From Afifellaceae bacterium (GTDB lineage Bacteria > Pseudomonadota > Alphaproteobacteria > Rhizobiales > Afifellaceae): a DNA stretch of 64,000 nucleotides. Under the pieces are notes generated by a model that worked only from the letters and a program-made list of their open reading frames with translations, did not search any database and had not been told where the DNA came from. The position numbers and the translations under genes are program-made. Of the stretch, positions 52,828 through 63,000 are shown piece after piece; position 1 is the first letter of the stretch, and every line of letters begins with the position of its first letter. The DNA lies in assembly GCA_028281235.1 (NCBI GenBank), contig JANQKG010000007.1, positions 231,420 through 295,419 on the forward strand, in the 5' to 3' direction.

Positions 52828-53733
52828 GTGAAGATCGCGTTTATTGGCCTCGGCCACATGGGTTATCCAATTGCCACACGCATCGCTCGGGCCGGGCACG
52901 ATCTGGTCGGGTTCGACGCGCATGAGCCGACGTTGGAGAAATTCGTGGCGGACGGTTGCACGGCCGCCACGTCACCCGCCGATGCCGCAGCGAACGCCGA
53001 CATCGTCATCACCATGGTGCCCGACCGGCCGGAAGTGCTCGAAGCGGCGATCACCGGAGCCGAAGCCGTTTCCCAGAATATTCGGTCCGGCACGATCTAC
53101 ATCGACATGAGCACCGTTGATCCCGCAACAAGCCGTGAGTTGAACGCGCACTTCTCAGCGAAAGGCATTCGCGTCGCCGATGCGCCGGTCGGCCGCAGCG
53201 TGGAGGATGCCTGGAAGGGCACGTCGGCGGTGATGGTGGGGTGCGCACCCGATCTCTTCGATGACATCGAGCCGATCCTTGCGACCTTCGCCGAGCGCAT
53301 AACCTATTGCGGGCCCAACGGCGCCGGCGCCGTCATGAAGCTGGTCAACAATTACATCAGCCAAGGCACAGTTGCGCTCATAGCAGAGGCCCTGACGGCC
53401 GGCATTGGGCAGGGGCTGAGCCTGGAGCTGATGCTGGACGTCCTAGGCTCGACCAACGCAGCCAACGCCAACATGTCGCGGGCCATGCCGACAAAAGCCT
53501 TCGCCGGTGACTTCTCGGCGGGCTTCAAGGTCAAGCTTGCCCAGAAGGATCAAAGACTGGCGCTCCAGATGATGATCGAAGCAGGCGTGACGCCGACGAT
53601 TGGCCGAGCAACGCAAGCGGCCCTCACGGCCGCGGTCGAGAAAGGCTTCGGCGAAGACGACCTTGCTGCTCTCTTCAAGGTTATCGAAGAACAGGTCGGC
53701 GTTAACGTGCGCTACGCAAAGATTCACCAGTGA
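52828..53733 (+). CDS. Beta-hydroxyacid dehydrogenase, sulfolactaldehyde-reductase (YihU)-like
   Basis: An NAD(P)-dependent reductase of 301 residues starting at GTG 52828 after GGGAGGA. The cofactor loop is FIGLGHMGYPIA. Most relatives such as GarR have DAPVSGG in the substrate loop and KLANQ near the catalytic Lys. Here these read DAPVGRS and KLVNN, as in E. coli YihU, where the Arg and Asn residues hold the sulfonate of 3-sulfolactaldehyde. This points to an anionic, possibly sulfonated, aldehyde substrate. It is the last gene of the transporter operon. Family is firm; the sulfonate assignment is an inference from a few residues. Confidence 0.85.
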   Translation: MKIAFIGLGHMGYPIATRIARAGHDLVGFDAHEPTLEKFVADGCTAATSPADAAANADIVITMVPDRPEVLEAAITGAEAVSQNIRSGTIYIDMSTVDPATSRELNAHFSAKGIRVADAPVGRSVEDAWKGTSAVMVGCAPDLFDDIEPILATFAERITYCGPNGAGAVMKLVNNYISQGTVALIAEALTAGIGQGLSLELMLDVLGSTNAANANMSRAMPTKAFAGDFSAGFKVKLAQKDQRLALQMMIEAGVTPTIGRATQAALTAAVEKGFGEDDLAALFKVIEEQVGVNVRYAKIHQ

Positions 53734-53880
53734 ACTCTGTCGGAGGTCGGCTCAAGTCCTGGGCCGGCTGCCGCGCCTATGGACGATATGCACGAAGGCG
53801 ATGAACCCGTAGCCGCTGCAGTCCGACAGAGCGCTGTGACACCGTCGGCGGAAGCAGGCCTGCTTCACTTTCCAGAGTGT
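53734..53880 (-). ncRNA. Degenerate second glycine aptamer or ghost aptamer
   Basis: On the minus strand, ACACTCTGGAAAGTG, a perfect palindromic hairpin (GAAGCAGG/CCTGCTTC) and CGCCGACGGTGT look like the 5' half of a second glycine aptamer. ACTCTG (53878-53873) could close with CAGAGT (53739-53734), just past the reductase stop. The expected CTCTCAGG core of the 3' half is missing, so it is probably decayed or a ghost aptamer. With the first aptamer it fills most of the 314-base gap 53734-54047, which holds no convincing gene. Confidence 0.45.
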
Positions 53881-53889
53881 TGTCGACGA

Positions 53890-53966
53890 CAAGCGGTCCG
53901 TTTGCCTGAGAGTTTCCGGGGCGGTTGCTCCTTCGGCGGCATCACGAGCGATGCCTCTCCCGCTTG
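53890..53966 (-). ncRNA. Glycine-riboswitch-like aptamer with no downstream gene
   Basis: Read on the minus strand, this shows the glycine aptamer hallmarks. A perfect P1 pairs CAAGCGG (53966-53960) with CCGCTTG (53896-53890). A P2 hairpin GGCATC/GATGCC follows GGAGAG. Then come the conserved core GCCGAAGGAGCAA, the segment AAACTCTCAGGCAAA and CGGA before the closing strand. A linker and then CTCTGGAAAGTG follow, as at the start of a second aptamer. The next minus-strand position after it is the antisense of the reductase gene, so no open reading frame is controlled. It lies about 80 bases after the RTX stop on the same strand. Confidence 0.75.
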
Positions 53967-54047
53967 CTGTTGCACCTCCTATCGCGGTCTCCAAGGTAGT
54001 CAGCAGAAGCGACCTGGAACGATGCGCGAGGGCGCGATCGGCTCCTT

Positions 54048-57000
54048 CTAGGCCGCGAACTGGAAATCGTCCTGGTGGAGCGCAGAAAGCTGTACGTTCT
54101 TCAACGTTACGACGTTGTTGGCATCGTAGTTGATGTGCACGTCGCTGGCTGTCTCCGTGGCGGCTGCCAAGACATCGGCGAAGTCTGCAAAGAGCCCATC
54201 ATGAAACGCGATGACGTCGCCTCCTCCAGTGCCCGGCTCGAAGTCGGTGATCGTGTCGGCTCCGAAGCCGGCCCTGAAGATGAAAGTGTCGGCCCCGCTA
54301 TTGCCTGTCAGCGTGTCATCGCCGGCGCCGCCCTCGATGTCGTCATTGCCGCCGCCCGCCGTCAGCACGTTGGCGCCAGCATCGCCGATCAGCGTGTCGT
54401 TTCCGCCGCCGGTTATGACGTTCTCGATCGACACCAATGTCTCCGAAACACCCCCGGCGGAGCCAATGCCGGTTGCCAGATTGATCGTGCCGGAGGTTGA
54501 TGTCCAATAGCCGTAATCCACGGTGTCGTTTCCGGCCCCGCCGTCAAAGCTGTCCGTGCCGCCATCGCCCTGAAGGACATCATCGCCTGCGTCACCGAAT
54601 AGCTGGTCGTCGCCAGAGCCGCCTTTGAGAATATCGTTGCCGGCCTCGCCATAGATGATGTTTGCGGAGCTGTTCCCGGTGAAGCTGTCATCGCCGTCGG
54701 TGCCACGATAGGGCGCATTGCTTGAGATCGTTCCGCCGTTCCATTCCGTTCCGTCAGCAAAACGCAGCGTCTCGATCCCGTACTTCTTGCTGGCGAAATG
54801 GTTGGGAATGAGGATCGATTCACCGGTCGCGATCACCGTCACTTCAAGGTCCGACGTTGCGGCAAAGGGCCGTCCTAGCTTGACGTCGCCGATGTTGAGA
54901 TCGACCAGGTGAAGAACATCGTTGGGGGTGGTGGAGTTGTTCTCAGTAATCTGGTCGTTGCCGTCGCCGGACGCGTAGCGATAGGTGTCGCTGCCATAGG
55001 AGCCGTCAAGGATGTCGTCGCCGGTGCCGCCCACAAATGTCTCAGAGCCGCCGGTCCCGACAATAATGTCGTTGCCGGATGTGCCGCGATACCAGGCCTC
55101 CGCCTCCATGGTGCCGCGGTTCCATTCCGTTCCGTCGGCAAAGCGCAGCGTTTCGATTCCACGCTGCTTGCTCAAGAAATGGTCGGTGACCCGCATTGTC
55201 TCGCCGGTGGCCGCAATTGTGACCAGCAGATCCGATGGAGTCCGCGACAGAACGATATCCGCAACGTTGAGGCCGACAAGCTCCAGCGTGTCGAAATTGC
55301 TGCTGCTGCCGTCTTCGACGATCTCGTCATCGCCGCCGCCCTGACTGAAGCGGTAAAGGTCACTGCCATAGCCGCCCATCAAAACGTTATCGTCGGCGTT
55401 GCCGACGAGCGTATCGGCGCCCCCGCCACTTTTGATGTTCTCTATCGCGGTCAAGCTCTCGACCGTAGAGCCGGACGTGGCGGTGCCGGCTGAAAGGTCG
55501 AGCGTCCAAGTGCCGCCGTCGCTGTAATCAGCCGTATCGATGCCAGCGCCGCCGTCAAGGTTGTCGACGCCGGACCCGCCGATCAGCAGATCGTCTCCGT
55601 CACCGCCGAGCAGCGTGTCATCGCCGGAATAGCCATAAAGAGTGTCGTTGCCTGCGCCACCATTGATGGTCTCATTGACGCCGTCAAAGCCCCAGATGAC
55701 GTCGTCTCCGCCCGTCGCAGCGCTGGCAAGATAGGCTGCCGAAAGCTCGGCATTTCCCCAGGTCACGGCGTCGGCGAACTCAATCACCTCCAGAGTGTAT
55801 TTCGGGTCGGTGTGATCGTTGATCACGATAGACCCGGGAACTCCGCCACCGACCGTCAGAACGATGTCGGCACCATTGTCGGCACGGCTCACACTCACTT
55901 CGGTGGAATTAATGTCCGTGAAGACAAGCCGGTCCGAGCTGCTGCCCCACCATTGATAGTCGGAGATCACGTCATCGCCGTCGCCGCGATTATAGATGTA
56001 GATGTCGCTGTCTGAGCTGCCCTCCAGGCGATCGTTTCCGGTGCCGCCCTCGATCGTGTCGCTGCCGCCATAGCCGTAGATCGTGTCATTACCCGCGCCA
56101 CCGGCAATGGTGTCGTCGTCGTTGAAGCCATGGATCGTGTCGTCCCCGCTCGTCGCGGCTGCGGCCAGCACCAGCGCCTGGATGTCTGCGGCATTCCATT
56201 CGACGTTGTCAGCGAACTCGAAGAACTCGATCCGATGGTCGGTCTCGAATTGCTCCGTCACCAGGATGGACCCCGGCACCGCCCCGCCGATCGTCAATAG
56301 AAGCTTCGGGCTGTTGCCATTGCGCGACAGGCTGACCTCTGTGGAGTCGATGTCGGTGAACACGATCCGATCCGTGTCGTGGCTCCAATCATACCAGCGA
56401 TGATCGAAGATCACGTCGTCGCCGTCGCCGCGGCGGTACGTGTAGATGTCGCTTCCTGAGCTTCCTTCCAGATAGTCGTTTCCGGTGCCGCCTTCGATCG
56501 TGTCGCTGCCGCCGTGCGCATAGACCGTGTCATTGCCCGCGCCACCGGCAATGGTGTCGTCGTCGTTGAAGCCATGGATCGTATCGTCCCCGCTCGTCGT
56601 GGCTGCGGCCAGAACCAACGAGCGGACATCAGCGGCACTCCATTCGACGTTGTCAGCGAACTCGAAGAACTCGATCCGATGGTCGGTCTCGAATTGCTCC
56701 GTCACCAGGACGGAGCCCGGTACCGCCCCGCCGATCGTCAGCAGAAGGTTCGGGCTGCCGCCGCTGCGCGTCAGGCTGGCCTCGGTGGAGTCGATGTCGG
56801 TGAACACGATCCGATCCGTGTCGTGGCTCCAATCATACCAGCGATGATCGAAGATCACGTCGTCGCCGTCGCCGCGACTATAGATGTAGATGTCGTTTCC
56901 GGCGCTGCCCTCCAGATGGTCGTTGCCGGTGCCGCCTTCGATCGTATCGTTACTGCCATGCGCATAGATCGTGTCGTTACCGGCCAACCCCGCAATAATG

Positions 57001-60000
57001 TCGGGCGAGCTTGTTCCGTTGATCGTGTCGTCTCCCGGTGTGCCAGCCGCACTGACCAGCATGGCGCGCACGTCGGCGGCACTCCAGACCACACTGTCGG
57101 CAAATTCGAAGCTTTCGATCTCGTGATCCGTCTCGAAATGATCCGTCACCAGAATCGAACCGGGGATCGACCCGCCGACCGTCAGAAGCAGGTCGGCGCT
57201 GTTTCCGTCGCGCGAGACACTCACTTCGGTTGAATCGATATCGGCGAACACGACACGGTCGGTGTCGTTGGCCCAGTCATACCAACGATGATCGAAGATG
57301 ACGTCATCGCCGTCGCCGCGGCGGTATGTGTAGGTATCCCCTCCGGAGCTCCCCTCCAGATGGTCGTTGCCCGTGCCGCCTTCGAGTGTATCGTTACCGC
57401 CGTCGGCGAATATCGTATCGTCGCCCGCCCCACCGAACATCTGGTCGGCGCCGCCATCACCGTTGAGAACGTCGTTCCCCTCCAGGCCGTAGAACGTCTC
57501 GTCGATCGGCGCACCGACCAAGGTATCGTTGCCGCTTGTGCCCGTCATAGTCGCGACCGCCGCCACCATGTCGGCGCGCGTCCACACTGTTCCGTCGGTG
57601 AAGACATAGCTCTCCACGTAACGGTCTGAGTTCGTATCGAACTGCTCGGTGACCGTCAGCGTGTCACCGGTCGAAGCGAGCGTCAGAACAAGATCGGTGC
57701 CGTTGCGGCTGATCTGAACATCCGACGGCAGGACGCCGGCGGAAAAGTGAACCTCGTTCGGATCGTCGTCCCAGATGTTGAAGCGGCTTTCGTTGATCGT
57801 GTCGTGGCCGGAACCGGGGCCGAACTCGTAAATGTCCGGGCCGCCCGCGCCATTGAGAACATCGTCGCCAGCGGAGGCGTGGAACGTCTCGCCGCGACCG
57901 CTGCCGAGGATGACGTCGTTGCCGGCCGTGGTGGCCTGGTCGACAAGGAGCTGCCGCATGGCGGCGCTGGTCAGCGTGGTGCCGTCCTCAAAGCGGAACT
58001 CTTCGATCTCGTTGAATATCCAGCCAAAACCGGTCGGCGTGAACTGGTCCTTGAGCGTCAGCGTATCGCCGGTGTCCGTTGTGATCAGCAGATCCTGATC
58101 GTCGACACCGCGCGCGAACGTGACGTCAGCGAGTGTGAGGCCAGAGGTGAACTCCACCGCGTCGGCGGCGTCGCCGGTGGAGCCCTGGGCATCGTCGACG
58201 ATGTCATGACCGTAGCCGCGCCCAAAGACATAAACGTCGTCGCCGGAATGGCCCGACAAAAGGTCATTGCCGGCCCCGCCATCGAGCCTGTCGCCGAAAT
58301 AAAAGCCATGGATCGTATCGTCGCCGGCGCTGGCCTGGTTGGCGACGGCTTGTTCCATGACCGTCTGCCACGTGACGGCGGTGCCGTCGGCAAACTCAAA
58401 CGACTCGATCATGTCGAAGGCTTGAATGCCGAACGGGCCGGTATCGACGAAGTCAAACTGTCCGACCACGGTCAGCTTGTCGGTGGCGCCGGTAATGGCG
58501 ACCTCCAGGTCGCCGTTCGCGTCACGCAGGAAGGTAACGTCGGCGGACGCGATCCCGTCGCGAAAGATCACCTTGTCGACCTGACCGGAAAGAATGTTGG
58601 TCAGATTGTCTTCGATCGTGTCGTGGCCGTAGCCGAGACCGAAATAATAGGTGTCGTTCTCATTGCCGCCGGAGAGATAATCGTTGCCGGCGCCGCCGTC
58701 GAGTACATCCTCCGTCGAATAGCCGATGATGGTGTCGTCGCCGTCAGTGGAGCTGTCGAGGAGCACCTGCCTGGCGACCTCGTCCCACGACATGGTCCGA
58801 CCGTCATCGAAGATCAGTGTCTCGACGCGGTTGAACCATTGCTGCCCGAACGGACCGGTATAGGTGGCGGCGAACTGCCCTGCGATGGTGAGCTGGTCGG
58901 TTGTCCCGTCAATGCTGATGATCAGATCGTCGCCATCGCGGGAAAATGTCAGATCCTCGCGTCGCACATTCGGCCCGAGCCGCAGAAAGTCCTCCGTGCT
59001 GATGAGGATGTTGGCGCTGGAATCCTCCTCCACCCGGTCCGTCCCGTAATCGCGACCGAACACGTAGATGTCGGTGTTGTTGCCGCCGCGCAGGATGTCA
59101 TTGCCGCCGCCGCCGTCGAGCACATCGATATGGTCGGTGCCTTCCAGAACCTCGTCGGCGGCAGTCGGATGCGAAACGGCGAGCGCGATCTCCGAGCGCG
59201 TCCACACCGTGCCGTCGGCAAAGACGATCTCGTTGACGCCGCGATCAGGCAGCGTGTTGTTGCCAAGCGCATCCGGCAGGATGTCGTGAAACTCTTCAAG
59301 GACAGTGATGGTGTTGCCGGTGGCGTTCTCCACGATCTGCAGGTCGCGGCCGTTACGGTAGAGGGTCACGTCCGCAGGATTGATATGGGCAAAGCGCAGC
59401 GTGTCGTATTCGTCGGCGCCGGTCTCAATGTCGTCGATGACGTCGCTGCCGAAATTCTGGCCGACGACATAGACGTCGGCACCCTGACCGCCACGCACCA
59501 CGTCGTCGCCGCTGGAGAGATAGAAGATGTCGCCAGTCGACGTGCCGTCGCGTGTGCCGCTGCCGTCATCGATCTGCGCGCCGGGCAGGCCGAGCGCAAC
59601 GGCGGCCTCCTTGACGGAGATGGCAAGGCCGACATTCTCCGCCGCCGCCACGACGGTCGTGAACATGAAGGGGAAGGTGTTGAGAAGCGACCCGCCGCGC
59701 TCATAATCGGCGAGGAACGCGTCGATCAGCGGCTCCCATGATTGCAGCCACGCGGTGGCGCCTGCCGCGTCCCCCGGCGCGGCGGTGAAGATCGCCTCAA
59801 ACATCGGCACGAGCTGGCCGTTGGTAGTCGGCTTGAAGCCGTCATCGACGGGATCGTATTCCACGCCCGCGAAATACGGCTCAAGCGGCCCCTGCATGGC
59901 AAGCCGCAGCGCCTGCAGCTCGATAATGTGATGCCCCTTCTCCAGCAGGTCGGAGAGCGCGGTGACCGCGCCGAGATTGAGCGCGCGCGGGTCCTCGATG

Positions 60001-63000
60001 GGGATGTCCTCGCCGATATAGCGCTCCAGATAATCGAGCTCCGCGCCGGTCAGCACGTCCCAGGTCTTGTCGGGATCGCCGGTGATCTGCGCCAGCACCT
60101 CCGCATAGGTCGGATGCTCGATGACCTGGTCCTGGTCGTCCTTCACCGCCGCGCCGCTCGCCAGCCGCCAGAACGTGACGTCCTGCGTGGTCTGGTCCGG
60201 CAGCGTGATGGTCTCCGTCACCTCCACGGCGAAATCGAGGATCTGCGTGCCGCCGGCCGTGTCGTGGACAAGTACCGGCACGTCGGGATTGCCGGGCGGC
60301 GGCACGGCAGGCGGCGCCGCGGCCCAGGCCTGAAGGATCGGCAGCGCGCGCTCGCGCAGCGTCGCAAGGTCGATCACGTCGAGCGTTGGCAGCACGGAAT
60401 TGATGGTTGCCTCAAGCGGGCCGCTTGTGCCCTCAAGCGTCATGGCCACGTGCAGATCGGTGAGCGTGCCGCGCCCCTTGAGGTTGGGCATCGTCGCGGC
60501 GATCGCCGGGTCGACGGAAGTGTCGCCCAAAAACGTCGTGTTGTAATTGTCGATGCGGAATTCGATGTCGCCGATCGTGCCGGTGGTGGCGTCGGTGCGG
60601 GTGAAGGTGCCGGTGCGCGCCACTGTATTGAGCGCATTGGTCGAGCCGTCCGGCGTGGCGGTCAGCCCGATCGACGCGATGTCGAGCTCCGCGAGCGTCT
60701 TCAGCTCGCCGGGATCGGTGACGGAATCCCCGTCAAGGTCCTGCCAGACCCGCAGATCGGCGAAGGCCGTGTCGGCCGCGTCGATCACGCCGTCGGTGTT
60801 GGAATCGAGCGCGGCAAGCTCCGCAAAGCCCGACACGTCGCCATGGCCGAAGAACTCCGAAATGTCGTCGATCGTGCCGTTTGAATTGAGGTCGATCGCC
60901 AGGAACCCGTCATCGCCAAGGACCCATCCGGTGGGCTCGGCGAAGAGGTCGCCGTCCATGTCGAAGAGCCCGCCGGTGAGGCCGACGGCCGAAAGCTCCA
61001 GCCCGTCGCCATCAAGGTCGAGCACCAGCGGGTCGGTGCCGCCCACCCGATGCTCGGCGAAGAAATCCTTCAGCGACAGCCGCATGAATTCCCACAGATC
61101 GGCATTGTCGGCGGTGGAGATGCCGGCCGGCACGTTAAGCAGCTGATAGGCGTTGATCTCGATCTTGCCGGTGCGGACGCCGGCGGTGAGCTCCTCATGA
61201 GAGGCCAGCGGGTCGGGGTTGCCTTCGGCGAAATACATGAGGTCGGCTGCACCGTGGCCCTCACGGACCATCGAGCCGACGCCCATCTCGCCGGCATCGT
61301 TGAAGCCGACCTTGACCAGCCCACCGAGCCCATAGGCGTAGGGCGATTCCGATTCACCGACGAGAGTTGCGAGCGTCACGACCTGCTCACCGAGCATCAG
61401 CACGTCGCCGCGCGCGCCATTGGTGACGATGCTGCCGGGGCTCCAGTGGATGATGTCCTGATCATTGTCGGAGCCGGTGTGGATGAGGGAACCGATGCCG
61501 CCCTTGACCTCGTCCTGGCCTGCCCCAAGCTGGATGTTCACGCCAACAGTGCCGCCTGCATCGACGATGTCATCCCCCCCGCCGGTGTCGACGGAAACGA
61601 ATTCACTGCCTGATTCAGCAATGAACAGATGATCGGTCTGATCGGTCCCGACGAACTTCTCAATGTCGTAGTGAATGTCCGGTGAGCCCGAATCCTGCCG
61701 ATCGACGACCAAACGGCCAAACGACACGTCCGGCAGGGAGTACCAGGTGGCGACGACACCGTCAGGAGAATACCCAGAGTAATCTGCCTTATCGCCACCG
61801 TCGATTCCGCCGAAGAAGAAGACCCCGCCTTCCGCGCCTGCTGGCGTCGTGGCAGCCAAGTAGGTGTCATCGTCCTCTCCGCCGACGATGACGTCCCTGC
61901 CCCCGCTCGCCTCAAAAACGTTGTCCCCGTTCCCGCCGATCAGATAGTCGGTCGCGCTCGACCCCTTGATCGTGTCGACACTCGCTCCGCCAAAGACAAC
62001 GTGCGACTTATCCGAATCTCCGGATGCCGGTGTGAACGTGATGGAAGAATCCGGCGCCGATGCGGTTCCCGCCTGGGCGACGAGAACACGCCAGCCTCCC
62101 AAAGAAGCACCGAGCAGCAGCTCGCTTCCGCTTTCTCCGAGCGCGTCACTGACAAGGGCCACCGCGCCAAGCTGATTACCCACTGAATCAGTAGCCGCAT
62201 TGTATACGGCAATATTGATATCCTGCTCGCCGTAATATTGATCAAATTCATCTCTGGCCGAACTGGAGATGTCGTCGAGACTGACCCTGACATAGCCAGC
62301 GGTCGGGCCTTCAGCGGTTCCCGCGCCGAACACCTCAGTACCAACGGCCGACACTGCATTACCGTCCGCCAGGTCGACCGCGTCGCGGACGACCTGCAGC
62401 CCTATCCGCACCACACCGGCATGAACCGTGAAGTCGTTCAAGACGCTCGCCGACTTGCCGTCCTCCACCGCACCGTAGGAAAGCCAAGTATCGAAGCGAT
62501 TGTAGAAGTTCTCGTAGAAGCCTCCCACGGTATCGACGGTTTTCCAGAGCGCATTGTAGATGATCGCCGGGTTTGGCCCGTCGCCGAGCATCCTGCTGGT
62601 ATTTTCCGGCACATCCGGATCCGCACGGTCGTGTTCTTCCGGCGCGACGATTTCGGGATTATCAAGGAAGGCGTCACGAAGGATTTTGTCGGACCGCAGG
62701 AGCTCGCTAAACGCTTGGCTGGACCCCTCCGTTCGGATCACGAGGTTGTGCAGCCCCGAACCATGGAGCGAAACCGCACTGCCGTCACCCACGTCGTATT
62801 GCACATCGGGCGCGTGAAGTTGCTCCGCGCCCAGAACGTTGAGAACTGATCCTATTGCGCCACTGGTGAGCGCCTCCCCTTGAATGGTGTGTATGTTCAG
62901 CTTCTGTTGTATCGATTGAGTATACGTGTCGAGAAAAGCCTCTCGATCGGCCACGACAGCGGCCTTTTGAACAGCGCTCAGCGACGTCTGCTGCAAAACC

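Noticed and set aside
53752..53994. An 80-residue minus-strand frame in the gap before the RTX gene
   Set aside because: It overlaps the glycine-aptamer core and has no ribosome site or family resemblance; the RNA structure explains the sequence better.
55690..57380. Regular DNA repeats that could be mistaken for a CRISPR array
   Set aside because: The period is 444 bp, the units are coding and in frame, and there are no short repeats with unique spacers.
57747..59741. A 664-residue plus-strand frame inside the RTX gene
   Set aside because: It is the complement of the repetitive RTX coding sequence; its pattern simply mirrors the calcium-binding repeats.
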